Both the position numbers and the translations under genes were made by a program. DNA of 64,000 bases, from contig CM022299.1 in assembly GCA_011799875.1 (NCBI GenBank), positions 351,274,526 to 351,338,525 on the forward strand, given 5' to 3'. Origin of the DNA: Thinopyrum elongatum (Eukaryota; Streptophyta; Magnoliopsida; Poales; Poaceae). The notes below the pieces were generated by a model. It did no database searches. It worked only from the letters and a program-made list of their open reading frames with translations, and had not been told where the DNA came from. Numbering within the stretch: the stretch's first letter is position 1; every line of letters starts with the position of its first letter. Shown here in pieces: positions 30,703 to 43,278 of this stretch.

Positions 30703-32624
30703 AAACTCCATTTGGATACATGCAAGGCATGAGCCTTTATATGACTAATCCTTGATATTTCTCTTATGAAGATGATCATATATCTTGGACCTACTTGTAC
30801 CCTTGCATGTTATCTAACCCTTGTAGGTACTTGGATGAGCCCAACTCTATGAGATTGCAACTCACTCACATCCTAAGCAATCCCTACATCGCCAAGTCTC
30901 TACAATATGGTGGTTGAAGGCAAGGAAGCATGAATCCATTCAATATATCCTTTGACAATATATCAAATTTCATTTGGTATCAAGTTTCATTATTGTCATT
31001 TTGGACACACAAGTGCTCTTCCTTGCAAGACTAACCCATGTAGGAAGGTGAACTCAAACTACAAGTGGTGCTCCCAACTCTTGATGAACTACATCAACCT
31101 TGAGCATCCAACACAAGTTCAACTACATGATCAAGATCAACACCATCACCCAAGGTATGTTATTCCATCTTAGAGAAGCTTTACCCCAAGACATGGGTTA
31201 AAGCAACTCAACAAGATGTGAATACATCAAAATGCTTAAACGAAAAATGGCAACCACATTTTGAGCTTAAACGATGAGTATGACCTATGATCAAGTGACT
31301 TCACTTGGCTCCTAAGTCAATATACTCTAACATAGGTGACTTTGTCGCCGACCAATTCTAGATGAAGCTCTCTTGCGTTTTTTTGTGTTTTTGCATTTGT
31401 TTCTTGCATACATATTCCCCTTTCAAAAAAAAACTTCATCTAGATTTCTTTTCTTTTCTCTGATTATTTTCTGCATTCCCTGCATCTAATTCTTTGCAAA
31501 TCTTTCAGATAATTCCCTATAAATCTTTGTGAGATCTTATTTGCCTAGTGAGCTGAGATGACAAAAGTTTTCTCTATGCTGAACCCGGCCTCACCGATCT
31601 TTTCTTGTCGGTGACACCGAGTTCGGTTAGACCGAACCAACTCGGTGTCACCGACTAAAACGATTCGGTGTTACCGATTTCATCACTAAGGAAACACTTT
31701 GCCATTTGCATCCCGCATATCTGTTCCAGCATCCACTCGATGATTCTTGTCCTCTACCAGGATCCGAAATTACATAATGCTTTGTAATGTGACTCAAGGA
31801 CCAAACCTACTTGACTCATGCTCCAGAAGATCCCTTCTTGGGAATTGATGTCAAAGGGGGAGAGAGAGAACATCAAAGCTCAACCATATCTAAGGGAGAC
31901 TTCTTAGCCATCCCAGATGCTTGGTAATTCAAAGAGGAGAGAAGCCACATGTCTTTAAGAGGGGAAAGACATGTTAGTAGATGTTTCTTTGAGTATGTTG
32001 TTCTGTCTTTCTTTGCTCTGATTTTCTGTTACCCTACCTTCTCCCATTATACAGTATCAGATTCAAGGGGAGTAAGATATCTAAGGGAAGAAAATCTTTG
32101 GAATTCATTGCACATCTTTATCGCTTGGGGACATGTTAATATCCAAATAGAGTACTAAGTACTTACTCACTACATGTCATCCCAGTCTTGGTACTCTTGT
32201 GGTTTCCTGTTCTTGCTCTGCTTAGTAGATGTTCCTGTGTTATCTAACCCTATTTTCTCAGGTTCATCTCTTCCAAAGTCAGCTCAAGACCACAAGGTAA
32301 GTATATGCATCACACTCATGTGCATGAGGATCTCTTGCTGATGTACATATTGTTTGCAAGAAGGACTCATGAACATGTAGGTACATTTTTCTGCACTTTA
32401 CATCATTTGCTCTGATGCATATAGCCAAGATACATGTAACTCATTACTTGCTCTGACATGCTTATGCACTCACATGGTATTATATTCTATCTTCACATGA
32501 TTGCATACATGTAGGGGGAGCCAATGAATGTTGCATGTTCTTCCAAAGCTTTACTTGTTACACTTCATATCTTTATCTAAAAGCTTTGATGTATGTTGTC
32601 ACCAATTACCAAAAAGGGGGAGAT
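30703..32624 (+). other. Copia 3' untranslated region
   Basis: About 1.9 kb without ORF; an envelope-like ORF, if once present, has decayed. Another small cluster of CGGT..ACCG words is at 31587-31680. The polypurine tract AAAAAGGGGGAGA lies at 32611-32623. Confidence 0.7.
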
Positions 32625-34217
32625 TCAAAGCACAAGTGCTCCCTAGGTGATTTTGGTAATTAATGTCAACATATCTCTTGTTGGACTAATACTTTCATCT
32701 AGTATATTTCAGATGAGTTCAACAGTGGAGTGGCAGGACAAGAGGATGTGGAACCCCTTCAAGATGCTAAGGACACATATTGGCAAAAGCTCAAGACTCT
32801 ACATTTTCATTTTAGTGATCCAAGATCACATTGAGTCCATAGGAAAAGCCAATATTGTTAAAAGGGGATGAGGTGTTTCTTAATGGCTTGCTTGCTCAAA
32901 ATGCTTAGTGATATGCTCCAAAAGCCCTCAACCACTTTCTCATTTCCACATATGTCCTAAACCAAAAGTCAAACTCGGCCCCACCGATTTGATCTATCCG
33001 GCGCCACCGAGTTCATTTGACATAGCCACTGCCAGAAACCCTAATCAGTTCGGTCTTACCGATGGGATCTTGGTCTAACCGAGATGGGCTTGCAAACTCT
33101 CTGTTGCCTACTGCAATTATTTTGGTCTCACCGAAATAGGTAGTCGGCCCCGCCGAGTTTGCTTGGCCAACTCTCTGTTTGCTCATTACTAAAATCGGTC
33201 TCACCGAGTTTGTGTAATCGGTCAAACCAAGATGAGGTTTTACCCTAACCCTAGCACATCGGTCCCACCGAGTTGACCTTGTCGGTCCCACCGAAAATCC
33301 TAACATTCACATTTTGAACTGAATCGGTTTGACCGAGTTTCACTATTCGGTCCCACCGAGTTTGGTAAATTGTGTGTAACGGTTAGATTTTGTGTGGAGG
33401 CTATAAATACCCCTCCACCCCCTTCTCCATTTGTGAGAGAGCCATCAGAACGTGCCCACACTTCCACTACTCATTTTCTGAGAGAGAACCACCTACTCAT
33501 GTGTTGAGACCAAGACATTCCAATCCAACCACTAGAATCTTGATCTCTAGCCTTCCCCAAGTTGCTTTCCACTCAAAGCATCTTTCCACCATATCCAAAT
33601 CTGTGAGAGAGAGTTGAGTGTTGGTGAGACTATCATTTGAAGCACAAGAGCAAGGAGTTCATCATCATCACACCATCTATTACCTTTTGGAGAGTGGTGT
33701 CTCCTAGATTGGTTAGGTGTTACTTGGGAGCCTCCGTCAAGATTGTGGAGTTGAACCAAGGAGTTTGTAAGGGCAAGGAGATCGCCTACTTCGTGAAGAT
33801 CTACCCAAGTGAGGCAAGTCCTTCGTGGGCGATGGCCATGGTGGGATAGACAAGGTTGCTTCTTTGTGGACCCTTCGTGGGTGGAGCCTTCCGTGGACTC
33901 GCGCAACCATTACCCTTCTTGGGTTGAAGTCTCCACCAACGTGGATGTACGATAGCACCACCTATCGGAACCACGCCAAAAATCTCCGTGTCTCCAATTG
34001 CGTTTGCACACTCCAATCCCATCCCTTTACATTCTTGCAAGTTGCATGCTTTACTTTCCGCTGCTCATATACTCTTGCCATCTTTCTTGAAATGTATTGT
34101 GAATGTTTAAACTTGTGCTAAAACTCCACCTTAACTTGAAGAACTTAAAAACTGCTACTTTTCTTTGTTGAGGCTCTAATCCCCCCCCCCTCTAGACACC
34201 TCTTCTCGATCCTTTCA
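32625..34217 (+). repeat. 3' LTR of Copia
   Basis: Same length as the 5' LTR. Its first dinucleotide is TC instead of TG, a change at the integrase recognition end. Ends TCGATCCTTTCA. Confidence 0.95.
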
Positions 34218-34222
34218 CCTGC

Positions 34223-37065
34223 CCCTACTGGTTGTACCTGTTTTGCATCTCCTTGATGCCTGCTACCACGGACTCCAGAAAGGACAAGTCCAAGACTGCG
34301 CTAACAGAGTCTTCAGCCTCTTCGGCTTGCTGGGATAGCGGTGCCATGATGCGCTGGATCTCCTCATCAAGATATGAACTCACTGCCTTGGATGAGCCGG
34401 GGGCTCCAAGACCAGGTTGGGCAAGGACCAGCGCCAGACTACGCGAAGATGGCTGCAGGGCCGCGGCCGAGGGGCCAAATTGGGGAGGGGGGCTCATGGT
34501 CTGAAGAGGAACCTTCAATTTGACCACTACCCCCAGTCCTGGCACACTGCCGGGGGCCTTCTCTGGGACCTTTCGGATATACCCGACAGTAAGTTACTGG
34601 CCCTCCGTGGTAGCAATCTTGGTGGCCTCTTCAGCAGCATCCTTACGAATGCTGGCAACCTCCTCCAGCAGCTCTGGTTCCTCGGCCACTAGGACTGCAA
34701 GCGAGATCAGCAAGGGACAACAAGGAAATAATACGCATCAGAAAGCCAGAGACTTGAAGCAAAAATAAAAACGAGCAACAGAAGGCAAAAGAGCAGGTAA
34801 ATTACCTGGAGATGTTTGCCGTGGGAGGGCATCGGTTTCCCCGGCGACACCCGTTGTCGGGGCATGACCCTCGTCCCCTTCCACGGTAGTCACGACATCA
34901 GCGTGGGCCCATCCTTCCATGGAGGCCCTTGCCGGGGATTTCTCGGCTTGGGCATCGGGCAGGGTGAGCCCCTCCTGGAGAGCCTCGCTCTGGACAAGCT
35001 CTCCCTTTCCCTTGGTGGAAGAATGGACCCGCTCTCCCATGCCCTCGCTGGCAGGGAGGGCCTGCCCCATACCTTCGTGTCGGGGCTGGGCTGGGGGCTT
35101 GGTGCTGGATCGTTCACGCTGCCTCCCGCCAAGCCCGTGCCCTCCGAAGGCCCCGATGAATCCACTTGCTTGGATCGCTTTGGCCCGGTGGGTGAGGGTC
35201 TCTTCCTCATCTCTGCCAAAAACAACAAAGCAAGATTGGGTCAGCGAACCTACAAGTGCATGATGGCTTGACAAGAAGAGATGATGTCTTCCTTACTCTG
35301 AATCAATGAGCATGGTGCCCAGCGCGAACTCCATAGGCGGTGAGGTCGCTCTGCCTCTCTTCAGGGTCGGAGGAGCGGTGCTTCCCGGCAGCTTCAAGCC
35401 TTTTAAGGAGGCCCAGGGCTCCAGTGAGGACGAACTGCGCGAAGAGCTCGGGCTTGATTCGGAGCTGGGGTCGACCCCTATGATTGCTTGCCGCTTGGTG
35501 GAAGGGGTCTTGGCCCCAGAAAGGTGAGAAGAATGGCGGTGCACCACGTCCGACCCATCGCCCTTAGAGATGGTCTTCTTCTCCGTCTTGGTGACGGGCA
35601 CAGGGACAGGGGCCGCAATTCCCCGGCTAGGCCGCCTGCTGTGAGCCACTCCCCCTTAGGCTGCTCCACCTCCTCCTTAGGCTGCTCCACCTCCTTGGCC
35701 TCATCCTTTTCCTGGGCTTCCGCAGCCGCAGCATACAAGGCTTCGATCCCAGCAGGCTCATCCCTAGCAGGATCACCCTCGGCAGGCTCGTCCCCGGCAG
35801 TCTCCTTCGTGGCGTGCCCCTCGCTCCTGCCATGAGAAGAACCCTCGTCTTCGGCCTGCTCCTCTTCCCCCTCCTCCGCTCTTCTGGGCTTTGCCTTCCC
35901 AGCAGCCCGAAGTGCCTTGTCCTCCTCAATCCGCCTCTTGATAAACTCCGCCTCCATCGTGGAGGTGCGCTTGAACATGTTGCTCTCCACTCTGGAGGCC
36001 CTTTCCTCCAAATCGGAGACCCATTCCATCTCTGCGCCGAGCTCGGGTAGTTGCCAATCAGCCACAACCCCATAAGCGTTGCAATCAGGCATCCACTTCA
36101 AAATCTAGTCCCGAGCAGAGTTGACATTCAGCGGGACGACACTTGCCGACAATTTGAACGGCCCAAGGCTCCCGAACAGCTGTTCGCACAGCCAGCCATG
36201 GCCATAAACTGACAAGTTGTTGGTAAGGCTTGGATACAGGCGCATCCTGTCCCCAGCGTCTCCGTGCCGCCAGGCGAACCTGTCCCTCTTCTGCAGCGGC
36301 GCGATGCAGCATTGGAGGAAATCGGCGCCCACCTGTTCGATGGTTAGCCCGGCAGCTTTAAGGCGAGCAATCCTGTTCAGCGCCGGGCGAAGCCTGTCGT
36401 CGGTAAGGCCCAATTCCCTTCACTCATTGTCGTGTATGATGCACTCCGTCCGTGCCCGGCAGTACTCTGGAGCATCCTCATCCTAGATCCAGCACCAGTC
36501 CGCCCTCCATTCTTCCCATCTGCCTTGCTGCTGACCAGGAAGATAATCCCAAGCATTCCTCTTTTCCCGGGGGATCCAACTAATGTTCCCCGAGCAGTGC
36601 GCCTTGTTTTCAACCCGCGGAACGAAGAAATGCCTAAACAGATCCATGTTGGGGGCTACTCCGATGAAGTTCTCGCACAGATGGGCAAAAATCGGCATGC
36701 ACGCCATTGCATTTGGCGTGAAATCCAGAAGGTGGAAACCGTACACCACCATCATCGCCTCAAAGAAATAAGAGAAAGGAGGGCTAAGGCTGCAGAGGAA
36801 ATACGCGTAGAAAAAGCGGTATGAATTTGGCGGGTCCTCTTTCCCCTCCGTCAAAACCGTGGATGCGCCGTGCTCCTTCGGGACATCCCCCCCACATGTA
36901 CGCGTACCTCACGACCAGGGTGTTGCTATCCAAGCTCGATGGGAAGAACACTACATCTTCCTACCGCTTCCTGTCCAGCTCCGCTGCCTTCTTCTTTTTT
37001 CCCTCCGCCGCAGCTTCCTTCGCGGTGGTCGGCCGCTTCCCCCTTCTGGCGGCTTTCTTCCCCAT
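34223..37065 (-). pseudogene. 5' exons of the antisense gene of Gypsy 1 ('putative gypsy type transposon' domain)
   Basis: The minus-strand gene starts near ATG 37065 (MGKKAARRGKRPTT.., very basic). Breaks seen: TAG at 36961-36963, a 7-G run at 36890-36896 causing a frameshift, stops near 36483, 36424 and 36105, and a frameshift near 35640. The block 36483-36854 (NSYRFFYAYFLCSL.., PIFAHLCENFIGV, ISWIPREKRNAWDY) is typical of the Pfam 'putative gypsy type transposon' (Transposase_28) domain. Acidic, Glu/Ala-rich low-complexity exons follow (35300-36100 and 34740-35270), then a coiled-coil start (34225-34545). It joins the 24027-25110 exon across the Copia insertion. Function unknown despite the domain name. 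Confidence 0.65.
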
Positions 37066-37455
37066 CCTTCGGGGCCGTAAGGAGGGTAGGAGACTAGATG
37101 GGAGATCGGAGGCGAATGTGGGTGCAGGAGCGGTCGCTCGGCTTGAGGAGGAAGATGATGGAGGGTGAAACGGATGCGAATGAGCAGTGCCCTTTCGCGT
37201 TTTCTATTTTATGGGGAACGAACATGGGGGAGGATGGATCTTCGCTGCTTTCTCTCAGAAAGTTACTGTTTTACATTAACTGCTACAGTCCCATGACCCC
37301 ACGACGTGCGGTAATTACATGGAGTGGACGTTGAGTCGACTGGTCATCATGACAAACCGCTGCACGCGCAGCGATCCTTCGACACGTGTCCGTGCACTGT
37401 TTGGGGCCTAACCCAACGTGCCCGGCGACACGTATGGCTCAGGCCCAAGGGCTTC
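37066..37455. other. Gypsy 1: upstream region of the antisense gene and polypurine tract
   Basis: No plus-strand gene. GGCCCAAGGGCTTC just before the 3' LTR is the likely polypurine tract. The minus-strand promoter of the antisense gene should be here or in the LTR. Confidence 0.4.
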
Positions 37456-38391
37456 TGTCAGGGTACACAAACAGGGGTGTATGTTTCCCCTGACTTGTGC
37501 ACGGACAGTAGGCCTCCAACCCAGCAACACCGCGCGTTCAAGACACAACCAAGCCAGAGAGATAGCCCTTTGAGGAATCAAGGGGCAGATCAAGAAGACC
37601 AAGACAAGCCAAGACAGCAAGATATCACCAAGGGAAAGCCTCCCTTGCTGGGCAGGCGAGCCTGGTCAGGTCGAGGCCACCCCAAAGACAAGTCCCAAGA
37701 CTTCCCCGGCAAGGATTGCCGGGGCCACTAGCGGCCTACATCCCCGCCAAGACTCCACCGCTCCACCGCTCCACCGCATCGCAACGCAAGTCATCCATCG
37801 GTGCGGTGTCGAGCCCCCAGATAACTAAGTGGTTGTCATTTGGCACGTGGCGGCCATTTAGGAGGAAGATCACCTCTATATGACACCCGTCTAGAGGCGT
37901 GTCAAGCAGACAGGTGGAAGATGACTAGAGCGACGCGGCAGGCCTGCCGGGCCGCATCCACAGCGCGACACATGGCAGTGCATTTAATGCGCTTTGTCCT
38001 AATTGCCAGAGTTAGGTATGATAGCACTGTTAGCTATCTAATCGCTGGATAATGACCGTTTTGCCATTGTGGTAACCCCTTAGCCTATAAAAGGATGACC
38101 GTGGCAACCTTAGAAAGGATTCGGACCTTGTGTACTCATACGCGCGTAGCTGCTCTCCCCAAGGCGACCTTGCCGGGCTCGAGCGCCGCGCGTTCTTCAC
38201 GATCTCTCCATCGATCCACCAAAGCAGGAGTAGGGTTTTACGCTTCTCAGCGGCCCAAACCTGGGTAAAAACCACCAGCTTCACCACTGTCGTGCTATCC
38301 CACGGCCTCCGCTCTTTGTGCAATGCGTCCTCCCCCTGCCGAACCACAAAGGGGCCGATGGCCCCATAGGTGGCCGTGTTCTACCATGAGA
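37456..38391 (+). repeat. 3' LTR of Gypsy 1
   Basis: Starts TGTCAGGGTACACAAAC, complete at this end, with TATA CTATAAAA at 38085-38092. Homology to the 5' LTR is clear to CTACCA (38386) and weak over the next five bases. Confidence 0.88.
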
Positions 38392-38734
38392 GTAGGGTAT
38401 ATGTAGATGTACATGTGAGAGAGAGACATGGAGTAGAGGGCAAGTCATACATGATTTAATATATTCTATCTATAACTCCTATCTCTATCTTAAACACAAT
38501 ATGCTTCTAACATTTGAGAGTCTAGACTGATAGTAACAGTATTGTGCCTTCAGTTGAGTAGAGCTGCCCCTTTTGGGGCCAAAGCCTTTCCGAACCCTTT
38601 CTAGCCGTACCGGCAATACAAGCCCATATGTTCCAGCTAGTTCCACTTTCCTGATTTTACTCGTGATGCTTAGGGTTTTCCCCTTTTATCTACACTACTA
38701 TGATCTGCGTAGGTGCTTTCTGTCGTACTAGCAG

Positions 38735-39290
38735 TACTCCACCCTTTAAGCTAAACGACACAACACTCATAATTCCAAAGCTTAGTTGTTCAAATATGAT
38801 TGTGATATGATACTGATATTAGTTAACAAACACATTTAATTGGTTAGCTAAAGGTCCCACTTGAGTTTCCAAATGCATGTTGCGACATATAGAGAGGGAG
38901 CAGGAATTGCATTTGTTTGTCACTTGCTGACTGTACTTTCTTGTCCATACCAAATCTTAGTTGTTATTTCAAAGCTAACATCGGTTGCTAAGTACCCTTT
39001 GCGCGGTTTGCAGCTTCAGATCTGCCATGCCACTGCCATGGTCAACACTATACTCATCATGCTTACGTTTCCCCATTTTATGATGACCACGATCAGCCTG
39101 TGTGATTCATGTCATAATAGCACTGCTCCACCCATCAAGCTAAACAAGCTTAGTTGTACAAATTCGAATATGATATTATGCTAATATTAGTAAACTGAGA
39201 CATGTTTAATTGGTAAGTGAAATGTTCCTACTTTAGTTTCGAAATGCATGTGAGCCACATATGGAGATACCAGAAGGAATAGTATTTCTC
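38735..39290 (+). repeat. Duplicated intron-like segment in CACTA
   Basis: 38735-38925 and 39118-39290 share ACTCCACCC.T.AAGCTAAAC, AAGCTTAGTTGT.CAAAT, ATATTAGT.AAC, TTTAATTGGT.AG and TTTC.AAATGCATGT in order. Confidence 0.7.
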
Positions 39291-39755
39291 TGTGCACTCT
39301 GGTTCATCATGGGTGGGCAACAGACATTGTATAGAAAGACTTGTAATATCTTCAATCTGCTTGCTCTTCTACTCTTCTTTAACATGATCCTCTTCTATTC
39401 TTCTTTAATCAGTATGTTCCTTGTTGGGAAGAGTAGCAGAGACATCTGCGGTCGACAGGTCAGGTCGAATTGTTCTCCCTTAGTCTATTTTGAATCTATC
39501 AGGTCAGATCGAGGTATTCTTCTTTACTATATGTTGAAGCTGTCATCTGTGAAGTATCAACACTTCTGGAGCTCTCATATTTTGAGTAGTAGGCCACATT
39601 ATATTAATGCACACACCAAATTATAGCATGCATGGCATCTCTCAGAAGAATTGCAGAGATAGCACAAAGGGTTTACAGGGAGGCAGTATTGGATTAGAAT
39701 CACTTCTGCATTACAAAGATAATCTCTCTTATTTTTATGTTTTCATGCATGTCAG

Positions 39756-39874
39756 GTATTGAACATGATCAAAATGAATATGAGAATGGGCGCACAAGAG
39801 GAATATTGCGGAACAATCCACTGGCTAACAAACTTGGCATGGTAGAGGATGGCCTATATTATTCACCCATCAAG
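39756..39874 (+). pseudogene. CACTA ORF2-like exon remnant A
   Basis: Between an acceptor GTCAG and a donor CAAG/GTGCTT. It encodes GIEHDQNEYENGRTRG..KLGMVEDG, a motif region I associate with the TNPA-like gene of Caspar elements. Confidence 0.5.
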
Positions 39875-40076
39875 GTGCTTGCTCTAACTTGGCAAGGTTG
39901 TATTGGTCGCACATATCTTGCATATGACCTCTTGCATTACTTCTACTTTGTTACACCACCATCTACTTAGTTTAAGCATCATATATGAGTATGTGCCATA
40001 CCTATCCATTTTCTGTACCTATTCCATGTGTCGTCATACTATGTTTTTCCAGTCAAATGTTGTTCTTTCGTAATAG

Positions 40077-40256
40077 ATGTCCAAAAGGAAGAGGGTGAGT
40101 GAAGATCCTCAAGGAGTACAAACTAGGTATTTGGAAAAGGCAGTGATACCTGTTAAATCAAATAGATCAGCAGCCACAGAAAACACAGGCCCAACTGTAC
40201 CACACTTTACCCCTACTCCACTGGCCAAACCCCTACTAGAACTGCAGAGAGCCTAG
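40077..40256 (+). pseudogene. CACTA ORF2-like exon remnant B
   Basis: 59 codons from ATG 40077 (MSKRKRVSEDPQGVQTRYLE..) ending in TAG 40254. The basic KRKR could be a nuclear signal. Likely an internal exon now truncated by the stop. Confidence 0.5.
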
Positions 40257-40610
40257 CGTCAGGTACTGTCTATGATATCAATTCAAATTTTGAACTCCTA
40301 CATTTCTGCATGTGACTTACCTTCTCTCTTGTATGAAAACTAATTTTAGATGAATCTCCTTTCTCAAAGGATCATAGGATCTCACAACAATACTGGGCAC
40401 TGCATTGCTCTTGTCAGTACTTCTTGCCCTTTACTGTCAGCATACTTACACTCATTGCTGTTTGATTATGTAGCATCACTGTAAATGTTCGCTTCCTTAT
40501 CCTCCCTTTGCTTGAAATTATAAGATATATATTTACTCTTAGATAAATGTAGAATTAACACAATGGTTATGAAGTTCTGTATTGCTCATGTAAGTACCTG
40601 TTGTCATGTA

Positions 40611-40712
40611 CTCCCCCCGTATAGAATTAATTGTTGCTCAATTGGATGTACTTAGAACTTAATAGTGCTAGATACATCCATTTGAGCGACAAGTAATAAC
40701 GAACGGTGGTAG
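40611..40712. mobile_element. Stowaway MITE (102 bp)
   Basis: Starts CTCCCCCCGTATAGAATTAATTG, ends AACGAACGGTGGTAG, with TA on both sides (40609-40610, 40713-40714) and internal pairing (CAATTGGATGTA..TACATCCATTTGAG). Inserted in an intron-like part of the CACTA element. Confidence 0.88.
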
Positions 40713-41340
40713 TATTACTGTACTTGCATTGTGAGATAGTTGATTGTCTAGCATTACTTTGCATCTTATCTGCCCTGCCCTCCACTTTCTCCAAATTATC
40801 AGATCTACATTTACTCTTACCAAAATGTTGAATAAAGCCAATGCCACTACACATGTCGATGTCTGCATTCCTCTTGTCAGTACCTTTTGCCTTGTAACGT
40901 TGTACTTAATTAAGAGCTATTTGATTATGTATCATCACTCTGCACCTGAGCTTCATTATCCTCTATTTCTTCCAATATTATTTGATCTATATTTACTCTT
41001 TACATAATGTAGAATAAAGGCAACGCTTATAAAGAAGTTTCTTTGGGGAATTTCTTGAATTATCATTCCATCGACATGGAGAAGGGCTTTGTCCAGCCCG
41101 TGTTAACATGTAATGTAAGTTCATCCTTCTCAAGCCTTTAAACTTTGTTCTAGTATAGATTTGGATAGGCATCATTTCCTCCACTGATGTTTACTTTGGT
41201 GTTTACATCTGATTGGATGTTTTCAACAACTACCAGTTTTAAATTGTAGTTGTAAAAACATGTTCCTTATGCAGAACAGATCCATTTATTTGCTTATATA
41301 TTTGTGAAACCTGTTACGTGTCTCCTTGTTTCTCTTCCAG

Positions 41341-41718
41341 AGTCATATCTCTTATGCCAGGCAGAACTTTAGGGAAGATAGTGAGCCAAACCATCTTGAA
41401 GAGAGCAAGATGACCCCAAGGTCATGTCTTGATGAAGACAGTGAGTTGAAGCTACTCACCAGCATCTGTGAGACAACCTCTGTGTAGTTGCTGCCTCAAT
41501 CAGTTTGACTTCTTCAGTCTCAACTTAAAGTGGAAAGGCTTGCTTCAGCTCAGCTCCAACTTGATGTCAATGATGTAAAGAAGACCTCAGAGGACACCCA
41601 TGCGTGCTTTCTTGCTACGCAGCTAGGGTTAGAGCATCTATCATTGACACAACTGAGGTCTCATCAGCTTGTTCTGCTGCTTTTGGTGCACGTCCAGGGC
41701 AGGCCTAATGCCTTCTGA
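41341..41718 (+). pseudogene. CACTA ORF2-like last exon remnant C, two stops
   Basis: After a pyrimidine-rich acceptor (TCTCTTCCAG), one frame reads on to TGA 41716-41718, interrupted by TAG 41485-41487 and TGA 41506-41508. The C-terminal part is Leu/Gln-rich (VERLASAQLQLDVNDVKK..), likely coiled coil. The 3' untranslated region follows. Confidence 0.55.
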
Positions 41719-41959
41719 AGTGCTCTCAGTTTTGTATTTTCTTTTGTCGGCGCGTTTGTATGCACTGGTGGCGACCTTTGATACCAAGTGTATGTAATCC
41801 GCGGTCTCGTTCCACTTTATTATCATCGGTGGTGAACTTTGATGCCCAGTGGATGTAATATGCCGTAATTTCTTTATTGTATAGTCTAGGTTTATTCTTG
41901 GTCGGTATGCTATAATTTAGGCCGGAAGCTTCAATGGATCGCAATGTTGTCGTTCTTCA

Positions 41960-42850
41960 GGCCGGCCCGTAACTCGCTATATATGGGCCAAAACGTGGGC
42001 CTATAATCATCTTGGGCCATTAGCAGGTCTAAATGTATAGTAGTTTTCCGCCTTTAATAGGCCGACTAAAGTTCTGGCCAGCTAGGCCAGAGAATACCAT
42101 GGGCTTTTAACAGGCTAAAAACTAGATTGGGCTAGAGCCAAAAAATTCACGGGCCAACGCAGGCCGAAACTGCTTTAGGCCCATGTTTGGCCCAAATAGC
42201 AAACAAGCCGTTAACAGGCCAAAATATATCTCAGGCCCTGTTTAGCCCAATAAAATTATGGGCTTTAAGCAGGCTGGTATCAACGCGGGCCGTAGGCCCA
42301 ACTGTGTCACGGGCCATTAACAGATGGGTTGTAAGCAGGCCGGATTCAACGCGGGCTGTAATTAGGCCCAACTGTTACACGGGCCATTAACATGCCTATA
42401 GGCCAGTTGGGCTGAAATTTATCCACGAAGTCTACGGGCCGTTAAGAGGCCTAAAGTCACTTCAGACAAGAAATATCCCAGTTTCAGCATGGGCCATTAA
42501 ATGTCCTAAAGTGAAACTAAGCCGACAACGGCCCAGATGCACCACGGGCCGCTAACAGGCCGAAACTGTTATCGGGCTGAACTTGTAAACGGGCATTTAA
42601 CAGGCTGAAATACAAACCCGGCTTAGAATGGGCCCAAAAGAACAGTGGCCTATTAACGGGCCTGATCTGATATGGGTCGTAATTTAGGCCAGAACAAGAC
42701 AGGCTGTGAACGGGCCAGATCTGATATGGGCCCTAATTTGACCCAAAACATGGCAGGCTGTTAACGGGCTAGCCCACTAGTGTCTAAAAAAATATGGTGG
42801 GCCTTTAGCTGGGCCGGCCTTTTTACCTTAAATGGGCCACTGTTGGGCTA
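41960..42850 (+). repeat. GGGCC/AACAGGCC repeat zone of CACTA
   Basis: Over 20 short words such as GGGCCATTAACAGGCC, GGCCCAACTG and ACGGGCC spaced 25-60 bp. Typical CACTA subterminal repeats, probably transposase-binding. Confidence 0.75.
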
Positions 42851-43278
42851 TGCCACATGTCGACATATGATAAGTGTCTTCCGTCCATTGTAGGGATGAC
42901 ATCTGTCCCAACGATGAGCTGACACGTGGATCATCCGGCGAATGAGAATTTTACACGTGGAAAATCTCCATTGGTCGGGGCTGTTAATGGGTTATCGAAT
43001 CCAAACCAGAACCCGATAGCTTAATGGCGACCCGTTATGGTGGATGCCACATGTCGGTTACCCTTGACGAAAACACTTCCATGACGCACCATTTATCGTC
43101 ATGGAAGTGGACACTTCCATGATGATAATTTTGGTATTGTCATGGAACACTTCTACGACAGCATAGGTATGACTATCTTGATTCTGTCATAAAATCATCA
43201 TGGATGTACATCTATGACAGAAAACGTGACCTACTGTGACAAACATGTATCATTACGGAAGTGTATTTTTTTGTAGTG

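Larger units (their letters stand above)
25111..34217 (+). mobile_element. Copia retrotransposon (9107 bp), SIRE/Maximus-like
   Basis: The LTRs at 25111-26703 and 32625-34217 are both 1593 bp, flanked by perfect CCTGC target duplications (25106-25110 and 34218-34222). TTGGTATCAGAGC, the tRNA-iMet primer site, follows the 5' LTR, and a polypurine tract AAAAAGGGGGAGA precedes the 3' LTR. Gene order gag-protease-integrase-RT-RNase H marks Copia. I count about 35 LTR differences by eye, roughly 2 percent, so the insertion is fairly recent but not new. The coding frames contain stops. Family name is by recognition only. Confidence 0.95.
21787..38391 (+). mobile_element. Gypsy-type LTR retrotransposon, non-autonomous, split by a nested Copia
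   Basis: The LTRs at 21787-22710 and 37456-38391 are close matches in direct orientation. The 5' LTR lacks its first 14 bases because a CACTA element inserted there. A primer-site-like TTTGGCGTGCCAGGTCGGG follows the 5' LTR. The interior has a short Ala/Gly-rich plus-strand ORF and a large antisense gene, but no recognisable protease, reverse transcriptase or integrase of its own, so it needs proteins in trans. The RT at 29-30 kb belongs to the nested Copia. Confidence 0.88.
38392..43278 (+). mobile_element. 3' half of a Caspar-like CACTA element
   Basis: The right terminus is the complement of CACTACAAAAAAATACAC, ending at 43278 and followed by TAT. The subterminal region 43070-43270 has repeated TTCCATGA/TCATGGAAGT words. 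Inward (41960-42850) lies a GGGCC-ATTAACAGGCC repeat zone, and further inward (39750-41720) exon remnants of the second CACTA gene (TNPA/ORF2-like). The left half is missing: the Gypsy 1 LTR abuts at 38391. Confidence 0.78.
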
